Assembly (NCBI GenBank): GCA_018500045.2
Contig: JAHBAQ020000103.1
Coordinates: 1-22,066 of the forward strand
Direction: 5' to 3'
DNA from: Candidatus Shapirobacteria bacterium
Lineage (GTDB): Bacteria; Patescibacteriota; Microgenomatia; UBA12405
Length of the DNA stretch: 22,066 nucleotides
Shown here: positions 13,339-21,842 of the stretch, piece after piece
Layout: every line of letters begins with the position of its first letter
Numbering within the stretch: the first letter of the stretch is position 1
Notes under the pieces: generated by a model
Databases searched by the model: none
Seen by the model: the letters and a program-made list of their open reading frames with translations, nothing else
Told to the model about the DNA's origin: nothing
Made by a program: the position numbers and the translations under genes

Positions 13339-14106
13339 ATGAACCAACTATCTGTCGTTATTCCTTGTTACAACGAAGAAAATAATCTCAAAAGAGGTGT
13401 TCTTGATCAGGTTTACAATTTTCTCAAAACTCAAAAATTTGATTGGGAAGTTTTAGTTTGTAATGATGAATCAACTGACAACAGCCTTCAACTCGTCAAA
13501 GATTTTACCAACACTCACAAAGGTTTTAAGGTTCTTGATCTGCCTCACGGCGGCAAACCATCTGCAGTTTGGGGAGGTATTCAAAAAGCTCAATATCCTG
13601 TTGTTTTGTTTACTGATATGGACCAATCCACTCCGCTTTCTGAATCACTTAAGCTATTACCTTATTTCGATCAAGGTTACGACGTCGTTATTGGTTCTCG
13701 GGGTACTCAACGCGAAGGTAATTCATTGTTGAGAAAAATTGGTGGTAAAGTTTTTTTGTTTGGCCGTCGCTTATTTTTACTCCACAATATTATCGATACC
13801 CAATGCGGCTTTAAAGCTCTAAAGACCGATCTGGCTAAAAAAATCTTTCCTAACCTTCAATTTTTCAAAGACAAAGGTGATACCAAAGGTTGGCGAGTTT
13901 CTGCTTTCGATGTTGAATTGCTTTTTATGGCGCAAAAATGGGGCCACAAGATCAAAGAAGTCAAAGTTGATTGGATTAATGAAGACACAAGTATTACCAA
14001 AGGTGATTTAGCCAAAAGATATAAAAAAGAAACTAAACAAATGCTTCAGGAAATTATTCGGGTCAAATATAATGACCTCCGGGGTTTGTATGATCAAAAA
14101 AAATAA
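13339..14106 (+). CDS. GT2 family polyprenyl-phosphate sugar synthase-like glycosyltransferase
   Basis: A 255-residue GT-A enzyme resembling dolichyl-phosphate glucose synthases (ALG5/DPG class). Motifs: LSVVIPCYNEENNL (4-17), CNDESTDNS (41-49), HGGKPSAVWGG (70-80), the metal site FTDMDQSTPL (91-100), VIGSRGTQREGNS (117-129) and IIDTQCGFKAL (151-161). It should charge a polyprenyl phosphate with a sugar at the cytoplasmic face. There are no membrane helices beyond a short hydrophobic patch around 136-152. It is related to, but clearly different from, the GT2 at 11103, so the two may make different lipid-linked sugars. Its end overlaps the following GT-C gene by 17 bases. Confidence 0.9.
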   Translation: MNQLSVVIPCYNEENNLKRGVLDQVYNFLKTQKFDWEVLVCNDESTDNSLQLVKDFTNTHKGFKVLDLPHGGKPSAVWGGIQKAQYPVVLFTDMDQSTPLSESLKLLPYFDQGYDVVIGSRGTQREGNSLLRKIGGKVFLFGRRLFLLHNIIDTQCGFKALKTDLAKKIFPNLQFFKDKGDTKGWRVSAFDVELLFMAQKWGHKIKEVKVDWINEDTSITKGDLAKRYKKETKQMLQEIIRVKYNDLRGLYDQKK

Positions 14107-15616
14107 TTGGGGAATAAAAATTTTTCTCTCATTCATTCTCGTCGGACTGTATTTTTTTACCCGTCTTCAAAATCTTACCGCTATCCCTGTCTTTGGTGAT
14201 GAAGCAATCTATATCCGCTGGTCTCAAATTATCAAAAATGAAGAAACTCTTCGATTTATCCCTCAAACCGATGGTAAGCAACCGCTTTTTATGTGGATTA
14301 CTGCCATTCTTTTACGTTTTCATTATGATCCATTAGTTACAGGTCGCTTTGTCTCTGTCAGTGCTGGATTTTTACTTCTTCTTGGTATTTTTTTTACCAC
14401 TTGTATTATTATTGACTTTTTTAATCCATCCCGAGATCCAATTAAGTTTATCCGAGAATCCATTCGTGATAACTTTTATTATGGCTTTCTCTCATCACTA
14501 ATTTACCTTTTTATCCCTTTTACTTTTTTCTTTGATAGACTAGCCGTTCCGGACAATTTATTATCAGCATTTGGTATTTGGTCACTATTTTTATCCCTAT
14601 TGCTCGCTAAATTTCGTCGTCTCGATCTTTCTATGTTGCTTGGTATCACTTTGGGGTTAGCCTGGTTAACCAAATCTCCGGCTATATATTTTGTTGCCTT
14701 ATCTATTTTTACTTTCTTTATTTTTAATTTTAAACGAATTAATAGTTACTATTTACCTATTATTTCATCCATCATTGCTTTTTTTATCTATAATATTCTT
14801 CGGCTTGGACCTCAATTCAATATGATCGCTCTTCGGAATAAAGATTACGTCTGGGGACTATCAGAGATTATAAAACACCCACTTGATCCGTTGACTCCTC
14901 ATTTACACGACACTTTAGCTATCTTTAGCCAATATATTTCTTGGCCGGTTTTAATCTTTGCTCTCATCGGTCTTTTCTTATTTTTCTTTTATCAAAAAAA
15001 CACCCATCTTTTTGTTTTGCTTGCCTGGGGTCTTCTACCACTACTCGCTAACTCAGCTATCGCTAAAGTTTTTACGGCCAGATATATTCTTTTTATTATT
15101 CCATCATTTTTAGTTTTAATCAGTATTGGTCTTTCCGTATTTTTCAAAAACAATCTTTCTCGAATTATTTTTACTCTAATTCTTTTAATCCCCAATTTAT
15201 TCTGGCTCCAAAAAATTAGTCTCGATCCGTTTAATGTCCAATTGTTGAGTACCGAAAGTGGTTATATTAGTGGTTGGACTTCCGGCTGGGGTATCAAAAA
15301 TAGTGCTGATTTTCTTAAGGAAAGATCGAAATCAGTCAATGTTATTGTCGGTACCGAAGGTTCTTTCGGTACTTTACCTGACGGTCTTCAAATTTATACT
15401 GATGGTACCAAACAACTCACCATTATCGGTCTCGGTTTAGGTTTTACATCAATCCCTAATAACTTAGTCAACGCTAGAAATTTTGGCGACGAAGTTTATT
15501 TATCCATCAATAAATCTCGACTATCCCTTTCAAGTCTGGAACAGGATAAACTAGAATTAGTCAGTTCATTTCAAAAACCCAATAATGATGCTTACCTTCT
15601 TTACAAATTAAAGTAA
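14090..15616 (+). CDS. GT-C membrane glycosyltransferase (GT39/PMT-like)
   Basis: A 508-residue polytopic protein with about ten or more membrane helices. The first outer loop has FGDEAIYIRWSQ (35-46) with Asp37-Glu38, the catalytic acidic position of GT39/ArnT-like enzymes. It is followed by TDGKQPLFMWI (60-70), matching the conserved (K/H)xPL segment. The soluble C-terminal part from about residue 375 (STESGYISGWTSGWG) probably forms the periplasmic-type domain. The ATG at 14090 is preferred because it lies right before the first helix; an in-frame ATG at 14072 would add six residues. It pairs with the overlapping GT2 gene. Acceptor and sugar cannot be read from the sequence. Confidence 0.83.
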   Translation: MIKKNNWGIKIFLSFILVGLYFFTRLQNLTAIPVFGDEAIYIRWSQIIKNEETLRFIPQTDGKQPLFMWITAILLRFHYDPLVTGRFVSVSAGFLLLLGIFFTTCIIIDFFNPSRDPIKFIRESIRDNFYYGFLSSLIYLFIPFTFFFDRLAVPDNLLSAFGIWSLFLSLLLAKFRRLDLSMLLGITLGLAWLTKSPAIYFVALSIFTFFIFNFKRINSYYLPIISSIIAFFIYNILRLGPQFNMIALRNKDYVWGLSEIIKHPLDPLTPHLHDTLAIFSQYISWPVLIFALIGLFLFFFYQKNTHLFVLLAWGLLPLLANSAIAKVFTARYILFIIPSFLVLISIGLSVFFKNNLSRIIFTLILLIPNLFWLQKISLDPFNVQLLSTESGYISGWTSGWGIKNSADFLKERSKSVNVIVGTEGSFGTLPDGLQIYTDGTKQLTIIGLGLGFTSIPNNLVNARNFGDEVYLSINKSRLSLSSLEQDKLELVSSFQKPNNDAYLLYKLK

Positions 15617-15625
15617 TTTTCCTTT

Positions 15626-17389
15626 ATGAAAAATCTTTTTAAAAATAAATTTTTTTGGCCAATATTAACTTTTATTCTCACTATTCCCGCTTTTTTCTTC
15701 CTTCTTAAACCAGGTTACTTCAATATGCACGATGATATGCAAATGATTCGCCAGCTTGAAATGGAAAAATGTCTAAAAGACGGTCAAATCCCTTGTCGCT
15801 GGACCCCTGATTTAGGTTACGGCTATGGTTATCCTCTTTTCAATTTCTATCCACCAATGCCTTATATAGTTGGCCAGGTTTATCGTACTCTTGGTTTTTC
15901 TTTCGTAAATTCAGTCAAAGCCACTGCTGCTACTCAAATAATTCTTTCCGCTGCCTTTATGTTTTTATTGGCTGCCTCCATTTTTGGCCCTGTTGGTGGT
16001 TTTATTGCTTCACTTTTTTATACCTATTCGCCTTATCACGCTCTCAATATTTATGTTCGTGGAGCTATGAATGAAGCCTGGGCGGCTGTTTTCTTTCCAC
16101 TGGTTTTTTATTTTTCCCGTCGTTTAGTCGTCGAAAAGAAAGCCAGATTTTTAATTGGTTTAAGCGGTTCCTTTGCTGGTATTCTTCTATCTCATAATCC
16201 TATGGCCCTTACATTTACCCCTATTTTATTTCTCTGGGTCTTGTTTTGGTTTTTAAATCAATATTTTTCTAACAAAACCAAAATGCCACTTTGGCAGTTT
16301 GTCAAAAATCAAACTAGTACTATCTTAAAACTCGTTTTATCTGGTGTCTTTGCCGCTACTCTAACCGCTTTCTATACTTTTCCTGTTCTTCTCGAAACCA
16401 AATATGTCCAAATTAATACTATGTTCGAAGGTTATTATCATTTTTCCGTCCATTTCGCTACTCTTTATCAATTATTTATCAGTAATTTTTGGGGTGATGG
16501 TGCCTCCGTTTGGGGCCCAAATGATGATATGTCGTTTATGATTGGTTATCTTCATTGGATCATTCCTTTCACTTTAGTCGGATTTATTATTTTTTCTATT
16601 TTTAAATTTCGTAAGTCCCTCCAAAAAATAGATGCCAAATATTGGTTAGTCCTACTTACGACTTCTATGGCCTTATTCACGGTTTTTATGGTTCACAATA
16701 AATCCACTTTTATTTGGCTTTTGTTTCCTACTATTCAAAAAATTCAATTCCCTTGGCGTTTTCTTAATCATTCCAGCTTTTTATTTTCTTTTTCTGCTGG
16801 TGGCATCATTTTATTAATCGACAAAATTTCTCCCAAAATAAAACATTATCTTATTTTAATTCTGGCTGCCTTACTTATCACTCTTAATGTTAGTTACTAT
16901 ACTCCAATTCATTACGGTCCAATTACTGACGAACAAAAATTTTCTGGAAAAGCCTGGATTAATCAAGTCACCTCTGGTATTTACGATTACCTTCCCAAAA
17001 CCGCCAAAATCGCTGCTCAAGGTCCGGCTAAAGATTTTGTCGATGAAGTTAGTCCCTCAGAAACCAACTTCACTATTACTAATACTCAAAAGGGGAGCGA
17101 TTGGTCACTTTTTACCCTTAACCTTAATCAACCAGCCAAAGTCACTCTGGCTCAATTGGCTTTTCCTGATTTTTTAGTTACCGACAATGGTCAAAAAATA
17201 AATTATCAAATCGAGCCACAAATTGGCCGAATCACTCTTGATCTGTCTGCGGGCAATCATCAATTATTTGTTAAATTTACTAATACTCCAGTTCGCACTA
17301 TATCGAACTATGTTTCTCTTGTCGCGTGGTTAATATTTGGTCTCTATCTTCTCCGACCATTATGGAACAAATTGACCTTCAAGAAATAA
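15626..17389 (+). CDS. PTPS-related GT-C-like membrane protein
   Basis: A 587-residue polytopic protein. The outer loop after the first helix contains NMHDDMQMIRQLEMEKCLKD (33-52) and then CRWTPDLGYGYGYPLFNFYPP (57-77, in part). This is the signature of the membrane family named '6-pyruvoyl-tetrahydropterin synthase related', which despite its name is a GT-C-like integral membrane family. His35-Asp36-Asp37 is the likely active-site position. About ten helices follow, then a beta-rich outer domain (about 440-560) and a final helix (about 567-583). Probably a lipid-linked-sugar glycosyltransferase; no reaction has been assigned with certainty. It lies 9 bases after the previous gene and overlaps the flippase by 28 bases. 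Confidence 0.75.
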   Translation: MKNLFKNKFFWPILTFILTIPAFFFLLKPGYFNMHDDMQMIRQLEMEKCLKDGQIPCRWTPDLGYGYGYPLFNFYPPMPYIVGQVYRTLGFSFVNSVKATAATQIILSAAFMFLLAASIFGPVGGFIASLFYTYSPYHALNIYVRGAMNEAWAAVFFPLVFYFSRRLVVEKKARFLIGLSGSFAGILLSHNPMALTFTPILFLWVLFWFLNQYFSNKTKMPLWQFVKNQTSTILKLVLSGVFAATLTAFYTFPVLLETKYVQINTMFEGYYHFSVHFATLYQLFISNFWGDGASVWGPNDDMSFMIGYLHWIIPFTLVGFIIFSIFKFRKSLQKIDAKYWLVLLTTSMALFTVFMVHNKSTFIWLLFPTIQKIQFPWRFLNHSSFLFSFSAGGIILLIDKISPKIKHYLILILAALLITLNVSYYTPIHYGPITDEQKFSGKAWINQVTSGIYDYLPKTAKIAAQGPAKDFVDEVSPSETNFTITNTQKGSDWSLFTLNLNQPAKVTLAQLAFPDFLVTDNGQKINYQIEPQIGRITLDLSAGNHQLFVKFTNTPVRTISNYVSLVAWLIFGLYLLRPLWNKLTFKK

Positions 17390-18810
17390 AACACAAAACT
17401 ACCAGTAGTGTTATTTTTCTGTCGCTACGCAATATTGGTATCCAAGCCATTTCTTTTATTGGTTTCTTTTTACTTACCTATATTCTCGGTACCAAAGAGG
17501 TTGGTGTTTTTGCTATTGTCGCTGAATCTGTTGGCATATTAGGTTATTTTTCTGACATTGGTTTAGCTGCGGCCCTGATTCAGCAAAAAACTGAAGTTAC
17601 CAAAGACGAACTTCAAACTACCTTCACTGTTCAACAAATCCTTGTATTATTAGCCCTGATTATTGCTTTCCCGATAATCAAAAATCAACACCTCGCCTCA
17701 AATGAACTTTGGATTGTTGCTTCCTTATGTTTTTCTTTTATAGCCGCCTCCCTCAAAACTATTCCATCGGTTTTACTCGAAAGAAAATTAAACTTCAAAC
17801 TCTTATCTACCATCGATATTGTTGAAAATATAACTTTTTATATTTTTGCCGTTCTGTTCGCCTTCCTTGGTTTCGGCACTCTTTCTTATGCTATTGCTAC
17901 CTTCATCAGAAGTTTACTTGGTTTACTTATTATCTATAAATTTATTTCTTGGCCTATCGGTTTCTCTTTTTCCAAAGATGTTGCCAAAAAACTTTTTAGA
18001 TACGGTATCCCTTATCAATTTAATTCCTTCATTTCCGTTGCCAAAGATAGACTTTCCAATCTTTTTGTCGCCCAAATTATTGGCACCAATTTTTTTGGTA
18101 TTTTAGCCTGGGCTCAAAAAGGCCCCAGAATGCCATTAAGTTTTATGGATGCTATTATGAAAATTACTTTCCCTACTTTTTCTCGTCTTCAAGATCACAA
18201 AGATCTTCTCAAAAAATCTCTCGACAAAAGTCTCTTCTTCATTGCTTTGGTTGTTTTTCCAGCTTTGGTCGGTATTTCTTTTGTCGGCCAAGATTTTATT
18301 TATATTGTCCCCAAATACACCAAATGGTTACCGGCAATTTTCCCCATGTATCTCTACTCCCTTAATTATGCCATTGCTGCCATCACTACTCCTATTACTA
18401 ATGCCTTCAATGCCGTCGGTAAAATTACTTTAACTACTAGGTTTATGATTATGTGGACTATTTTAACTTGGGTATTCTTTCCTATTCTTAGTTGGAAATT
18501 CGGTTATATCGGTACCGTCTGGGCTTCTGTTATTGTTGGGTTTAGTTCATTTATAGTTTGGATTGTCGCCAAAAAAGAATTTGACGTTAACATCTTCAAG
18601 TCAGTTCAAAAACCATTTTTCGGCTCTCTTTTAATGAGTTTAATTTTACTTATTATCAATCAGTTAAATTTAGACCATTTAATTAATGTCATCTTCAAAA
18701 TAATCTCTGGCTCATTAATTTATTTTTTATTCATCTATCTCTCTTCAAGAACAGAAATTAATTGGTTTTGGCAGCAAATTCAATGTCTCAAAAACAAAAA
18801 ACAATCTTAG
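17362..18810 (+). CDS. Oligosaccharide flippase (Wzx-like, MOP superfamily)
   Basis: A 482-residue polytopic protein with about 12-14 membrane helices. It has the MOP-superfamily opening TTSSVIFLSLRNIGIQ...LTYILGTKEVGVFAIVAE and FSDIGLAAALIQQ, a pattern seen in Wzx/RfbX and teichuronate-type flippases. A second half is related to the first (RYGIPYQFNSFISVAKDRLSN, in part, around 213-233). It should move undecaprenyl-diphosphate-linked oligosaccharides across the membrane. The ATG at 17362 is chosen over a GTG at 17326, which lies deep in the previous gene and gives a less family-like start. It overlaps both neighbours by 28 bases. Its place between GT-C genes supports a glycan assembly role. 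Confidence 0.88.
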   Translation: MEQIDLQEIKHKTTSSVIFLSLRNIGIQAISFIGFFLLTYILGTKEVGVFAIVAESVGILGYFSDIGLAAALIQQKTEVTKDELQTTFTVQQILVLLALIIAFPIIKNQHLASNELWIVASLCFSFIAASLKTIPSVLLERKLNFKLLSTIDIVENITFYIFAVLFAFLGFGTLSYAIATFIRSLLGLLIIYKFISWPIGFSFSKDVAKKLFRYGIPYQFNSFISVAKDRLSNLFVAQIIGTNFFGILAWAQKGPRMPLSFMDAIMKITFPTFSRLQDHKDLLKKSLDKSLFFIALVVFPALVGISFVGQDFIYIVPKYTKWLPAIFPMYLYSLNYAIAAITTPITNAFNAVGKITLTTRFMIMWTILTWVFFPILSWKFGYIGTVWASVIVGFSSFIVWIVAKKEFDVNIFKSVQKPFFGSLLMSLILLIINQLNLDHLINVIFKIISGSLIYFLFIYLSSRTEINWFWQQIQCLKNKKQS

Positions 18811-21800
18811 GTATATTTTTTGCTTTTATCCTTTTTTCCTTACTTAAACCAAGTAGTGTTTTTGCTCAAAAAGAACGTTTTGCTATTAATATAAACCCTG
18901 TTAGAGGTTCTGATTTTTGGAAAAACACCAACTCGCCGAACCATTTTGTCGAATATCAAAAAAAGATAGCTATTGATAATAATTTTTCTGTTACCTGGTT
19001 AATCCGCCCTGACTATTTTCTCTCAAAATCAGAAAATATTTTTTTAAATCCTGAATATAAAAATGATGATCTAGGAATTTTTTTAGAAGTTACTCCTTCA
19101 TGGACAAAAATTAATAATATTGAATATAAAACCAACCTTCCTTGGTATCATTCTCAAAATATTTTTCTTTCTGGCTATAACCAAAATGATCGACTCCGCC
19201 TTATTGATACTGCTATGGATAATTTCAAACAAATTTATGGATTTTATCCAAAAAGCGTTGGTGCGTGGCACATTGACTCATTTAGTGCCGAATACTTAGT
19301 TAACAAATATGATGTTAATAATTTCTTAATCTGTTCTGATCAAACTTCCACTGATGGTTATCAAATTTGGGGAGGTTGGTGGGGTATTCCATATTTTCCC
19401 TCAAAAAACAATTTACTTATCCCCGCCAAATCAAAAGCAGATAAACTCAATGCCGTCGTTCTTTTTTGGGCTCTTCGGGACCCACTAAACGGTTATGGTG
19501 GTGGTAGCCACAGTCTTTATAGTCTCCAATCCAATGATTATTCATATCTTAAACTCAATACTGACTACTCTAACAAACTTGTCGACATTTATCTTAATCA
19601 AACCACCAACGATTATGGCCAGGTCACTATTGGTCTTGAAAATGACGATTTAACTCACAATATTGAATATCAGGATCAAATTCGAAGTTTAGCCAAAAAA
19701 GACGTTAAATTTATTACCTCATCTCAATTTTATTCTTGGTATTCCCAAAAATATCCAAAATTAACTCCTGACACGGAAATTTATGGTCAAGATCCTCTAG
19801 GGACCAATCAGGAATTTAAGTGGATATTGAGTAAGTACGGCCGAATGGGTTTATTTAAAGATCCTTCTCAGGAATGGTTTGTCAAAGATCTTCGCTACTA
19901 TAGCGATAACGACATTGATCCTTATCGAAATTATCGAAACACTGAAAATGTCCTCAATTGGAAAATCACTCCTCGCATTGATTCTGTTTTTAATGTTGGG
20001 AATACCATTCCATATAATAATCAAATCAAATTTAAACCCTCAGGATTCAAAATTAACTTTAAAATCATTTTTTCTGTCATAATAACCCTGATAACTATTA
20101 TGTTTTCCTTCAAAAAGAATAAAATCATCCCCACCTTAACTATTCTCGCCGGTACTATTGTTTTGTCTCTAACTATGATTAGAAGTGGCCTTTTTTATGA
20201 CTTTGGTCTTGGATACTGGGGTCCAAATGGTCACGACGGCATCTGGCATTTAAGTCTTATTAATCAACTTCAACAAAATATTCCACCATTAAACCCGGTT
20301 TTTAGTGGCACCACTTTGACCAATTATCATTGGGGTTTTGATTTATTTGCCGCCTTTTTAGGTAAATTATTCAATAATAATAGTTTCGTCTATTTCCAAT
20401 TTTTACCCATAATTTTCGGATTAATCATAGGTTACTTATCCTTTAAACTTGTCAACCAAATCACCAAAAACCAGAAATTAGCCAGTTTATTTACTTTCCT
20501 GATTTATTTTTCCGGATCATTTGGTTGGCTTTATACCCTCATTAAATCTGGCAATCTTGGCGGTGAGTCACTCTTTTGGTCGATGCAATCGGTTTCTACA
20601 TTAATCAACCCACCCTTTGCTCTTTCATTAATTATTCTGCTTTGGGGATTAATAATTTGGTCAAAAAATAATTCATCAGATAAATACAAGATCGCTGTAA
20701 TTAACGGAATTATTTTTGGAATTCTCTCTGGTATCAAAGTCTATGCCGGCATTCTTGCTGGACTAACTTTAGTTATTTTTTGGTTTTTTGATTTTCTTAA
20801 AACCCGAAAAGTTTTTAATTACAACTTTTTTACTTGGGCTACCACCTTAATTATCTCTCTAATAATTCTTGGCTCACTTGGCGTCCTCAAAAGTTCCTCA
20901 ATTTTAGAATTTAAACCGCTTTGGTTTACTCACTCAATGGTCGAATCTATTGATAAATTCTACTTTCCCAAACTTGCCGCCTATCGAATAAATCTTTCTC
21001 AAAATTTAAATCCCGTCAAACTACCTTTTTATCTTGGTCTTGAAGCTAGTCTTGTACTCATTTTTATTGTTGGTAATCTAGGTTTTAGAGTCCTCGGACT
21101 GATCCCAATTTTCCAAAAAATCAAAAATCACCATCTCACTTCATTTGAAAAATTAATTCTCATTTTAATGGGTCTTGCCTTAATCATTCCTTTACTTTTT
21201 GTTCAAAAAGGCACCGCTTGGAACACTATTCAGTTCTTTTATTATTTTCTCTTTTTTTCCAATATCTTTTTTGCCCAGTTTATAACGGATTTCCTAAAAA
21301 TAAAAAGTAAAAAAAACCTTATCATTATAATTTTTATCCTCATTTTAACCAATCTTACGAGTATTAGTACTATTAAAGACTATTTAGGTAATCCACCTCC
21401 ATCGGCTATTCCGGCAAAAGAAGTGGAAGCATTAAACTTCCTGAAAAATCAAAAAAACGGTATTGTTTTAACTTATCCTTACGATCAATATATAAAAAAT
21501 AAATTAAAACTCTCCACCCCAATTCCAATGTATCTTTATGAAACCACCGCTTATGTTTCGGCCTATTCGAATAAAATTAGTTTTCTTGAGGATGAAATGA
21601 ATCTTGATATCACTGGATTCAATTGGGAAAAAAGAAAAAATGAAGTTATCAACTTTTTCCAATCAAACGAGGAATTTGCAGCTAGGGGATTCTTAGTTAA
21701 CAATCAGATTGATTATATTTATTTGATAAATGGTCAAAAAATTACCCTTGGTGAATCTCAGCTTCAAATTAATAAAATCTTTGACAATGGCCAGATTCAA

Positions 21801-21821
21801 ATCTATCAAGTTCAAAGATGA
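18783..21821 (+). CDS. Fusion of extracytoplasmic deacetylase/hydrolase-like domain and GT-C-like membrane domain
   Basis: A 1,012-residue two-part protein. Residues 1-28 form a signal sequence ending VFA. Residues about 30-400 are soluble and outside. The order of strands and motifs (RFAININPVRGSDFW, VTWLIRPDYFL, GAWHIDSFSAEYL, GLENDDL near 284-290) suggests a beta/alpha-barrel of the polysaccharide deacetylase/GH57 type; this is tentative. From about residue 425 a second membrane part begins. Its first outer loop, GPNGHDGIWHLSLINQL (480-496), then SGTTLTNYHWGFDL, has the acidic residue expected in a GT-C active site (Asp485). About ten helices and a short soluble tail follow. It overlaps the flippase by 28 bases. 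Stop is TGA. Function inferred: glycan transfer coupled to trimming or deacetylation at the cell surface. Confidence 0.68.
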   Translation: MSQKQKTILGIFFAFILFSLLKPSSVFAQKERFAININPVRGSDFWKNTNSPNHFVEYQKKIAIDNNFSVTWLIRPDYFLSKSENIFLNPEYKNDDLGIFLEVTPSWTKINNIEYKTNLPWYHSQNIFLSGYNQNDRLRLIDTAMDNFKQIYGFYPKSVGAWHIDSFSAEYLVNKYDVNNFLICSDQTSTDGYQIWGGWWGIPYFPSKNNLLIPAKSKADKLNAVVLFWALRDPLNGYGGGSHSLYSLQSNDYSYLKLNTDYSNKLVDIYLNQTTNDYGQVTIGLENDDLTHNIEYQDQIRSLAKKDVKFITSSQFYSWYSQKYPKLTPDTEIYGQDPLGTNQEFKWILSKYGRMGLFKDPSQEWFVKDLRYYSDNDIDPYRNYRNTENVLNWKITPRIDSVFNVGNTIPYNNQIKFKPSGFKINFKIIFSVIITLITIMFSFKKNKIIPTLTILAGTIVLSLTMIRSGLFYDFGLGYWGPNGHDGIWHLSLINQLQQNIPPLNPVFSGTTLTNYHWGFDLFAAFLGKLFNNNSFVYFQFLPIIFGLIIGYLSFKLVNQITKNQKLASLFTFLIYFSGSFGWLYTLIKSGNLGGESLFWSMQSVSTLINPPFALSLIILLWGLIIWSKNNSSDKYKIAVINGIIFGILSGIKVYAGILAGLTLVIFWFFDFLKTRKVFNYNFFTWATTLIISLIILGSLGVLKSSSILEFKPLWFTHSMVESIDKFYFPKLAAYRINLSQNLNPVKLPFYLGLEASLVLIFIVGNLGFRVLGLIPIFQKIKNHHLTSFEKLILILMGLALIIPLLFVQKGTAWNTIQFFYYFLFFSNIFFAQFITDFLKIKSKKNLIIIIFILILTNLTSISTIKDYLGNPPPSAIPAKEVEALNFLKNQKNGIVLTYPYDQYIKNKLKLSTPIPMYLYETTAYVSAYSNKISFLEDEMNLDITGFNWEKRKNEVINFFQSNEEFAARGFLVNNQIDYIYLINGQKITLGESQLQINKIFDNGQIQIYQVQR
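21781..21809 (+). promoter_or_regulatory. Weak promoter candidate before the last GT2 gene
   Basis: TTGACA (21781-21786), a 17-base spacer, then TATCAA (21804-21809, four of six bases). It lies inside the end of the preceding gene. The transcription start would be near 21816, 27 bases before the ATG at 21843. Perfect -35 but poor -10; a chance match in AT-rich coding DNA is quite possible. Confidence 0.2.
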
Positions 21822-21842
21822 TAAACTTACATTATTAAACTT

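Noticed and set aside
17326..17361. GTG start for the flippase
   Set aside because: It adds 12 residues from within the previous gene and does not improve the family match. The ATG at 17362 is adequate.
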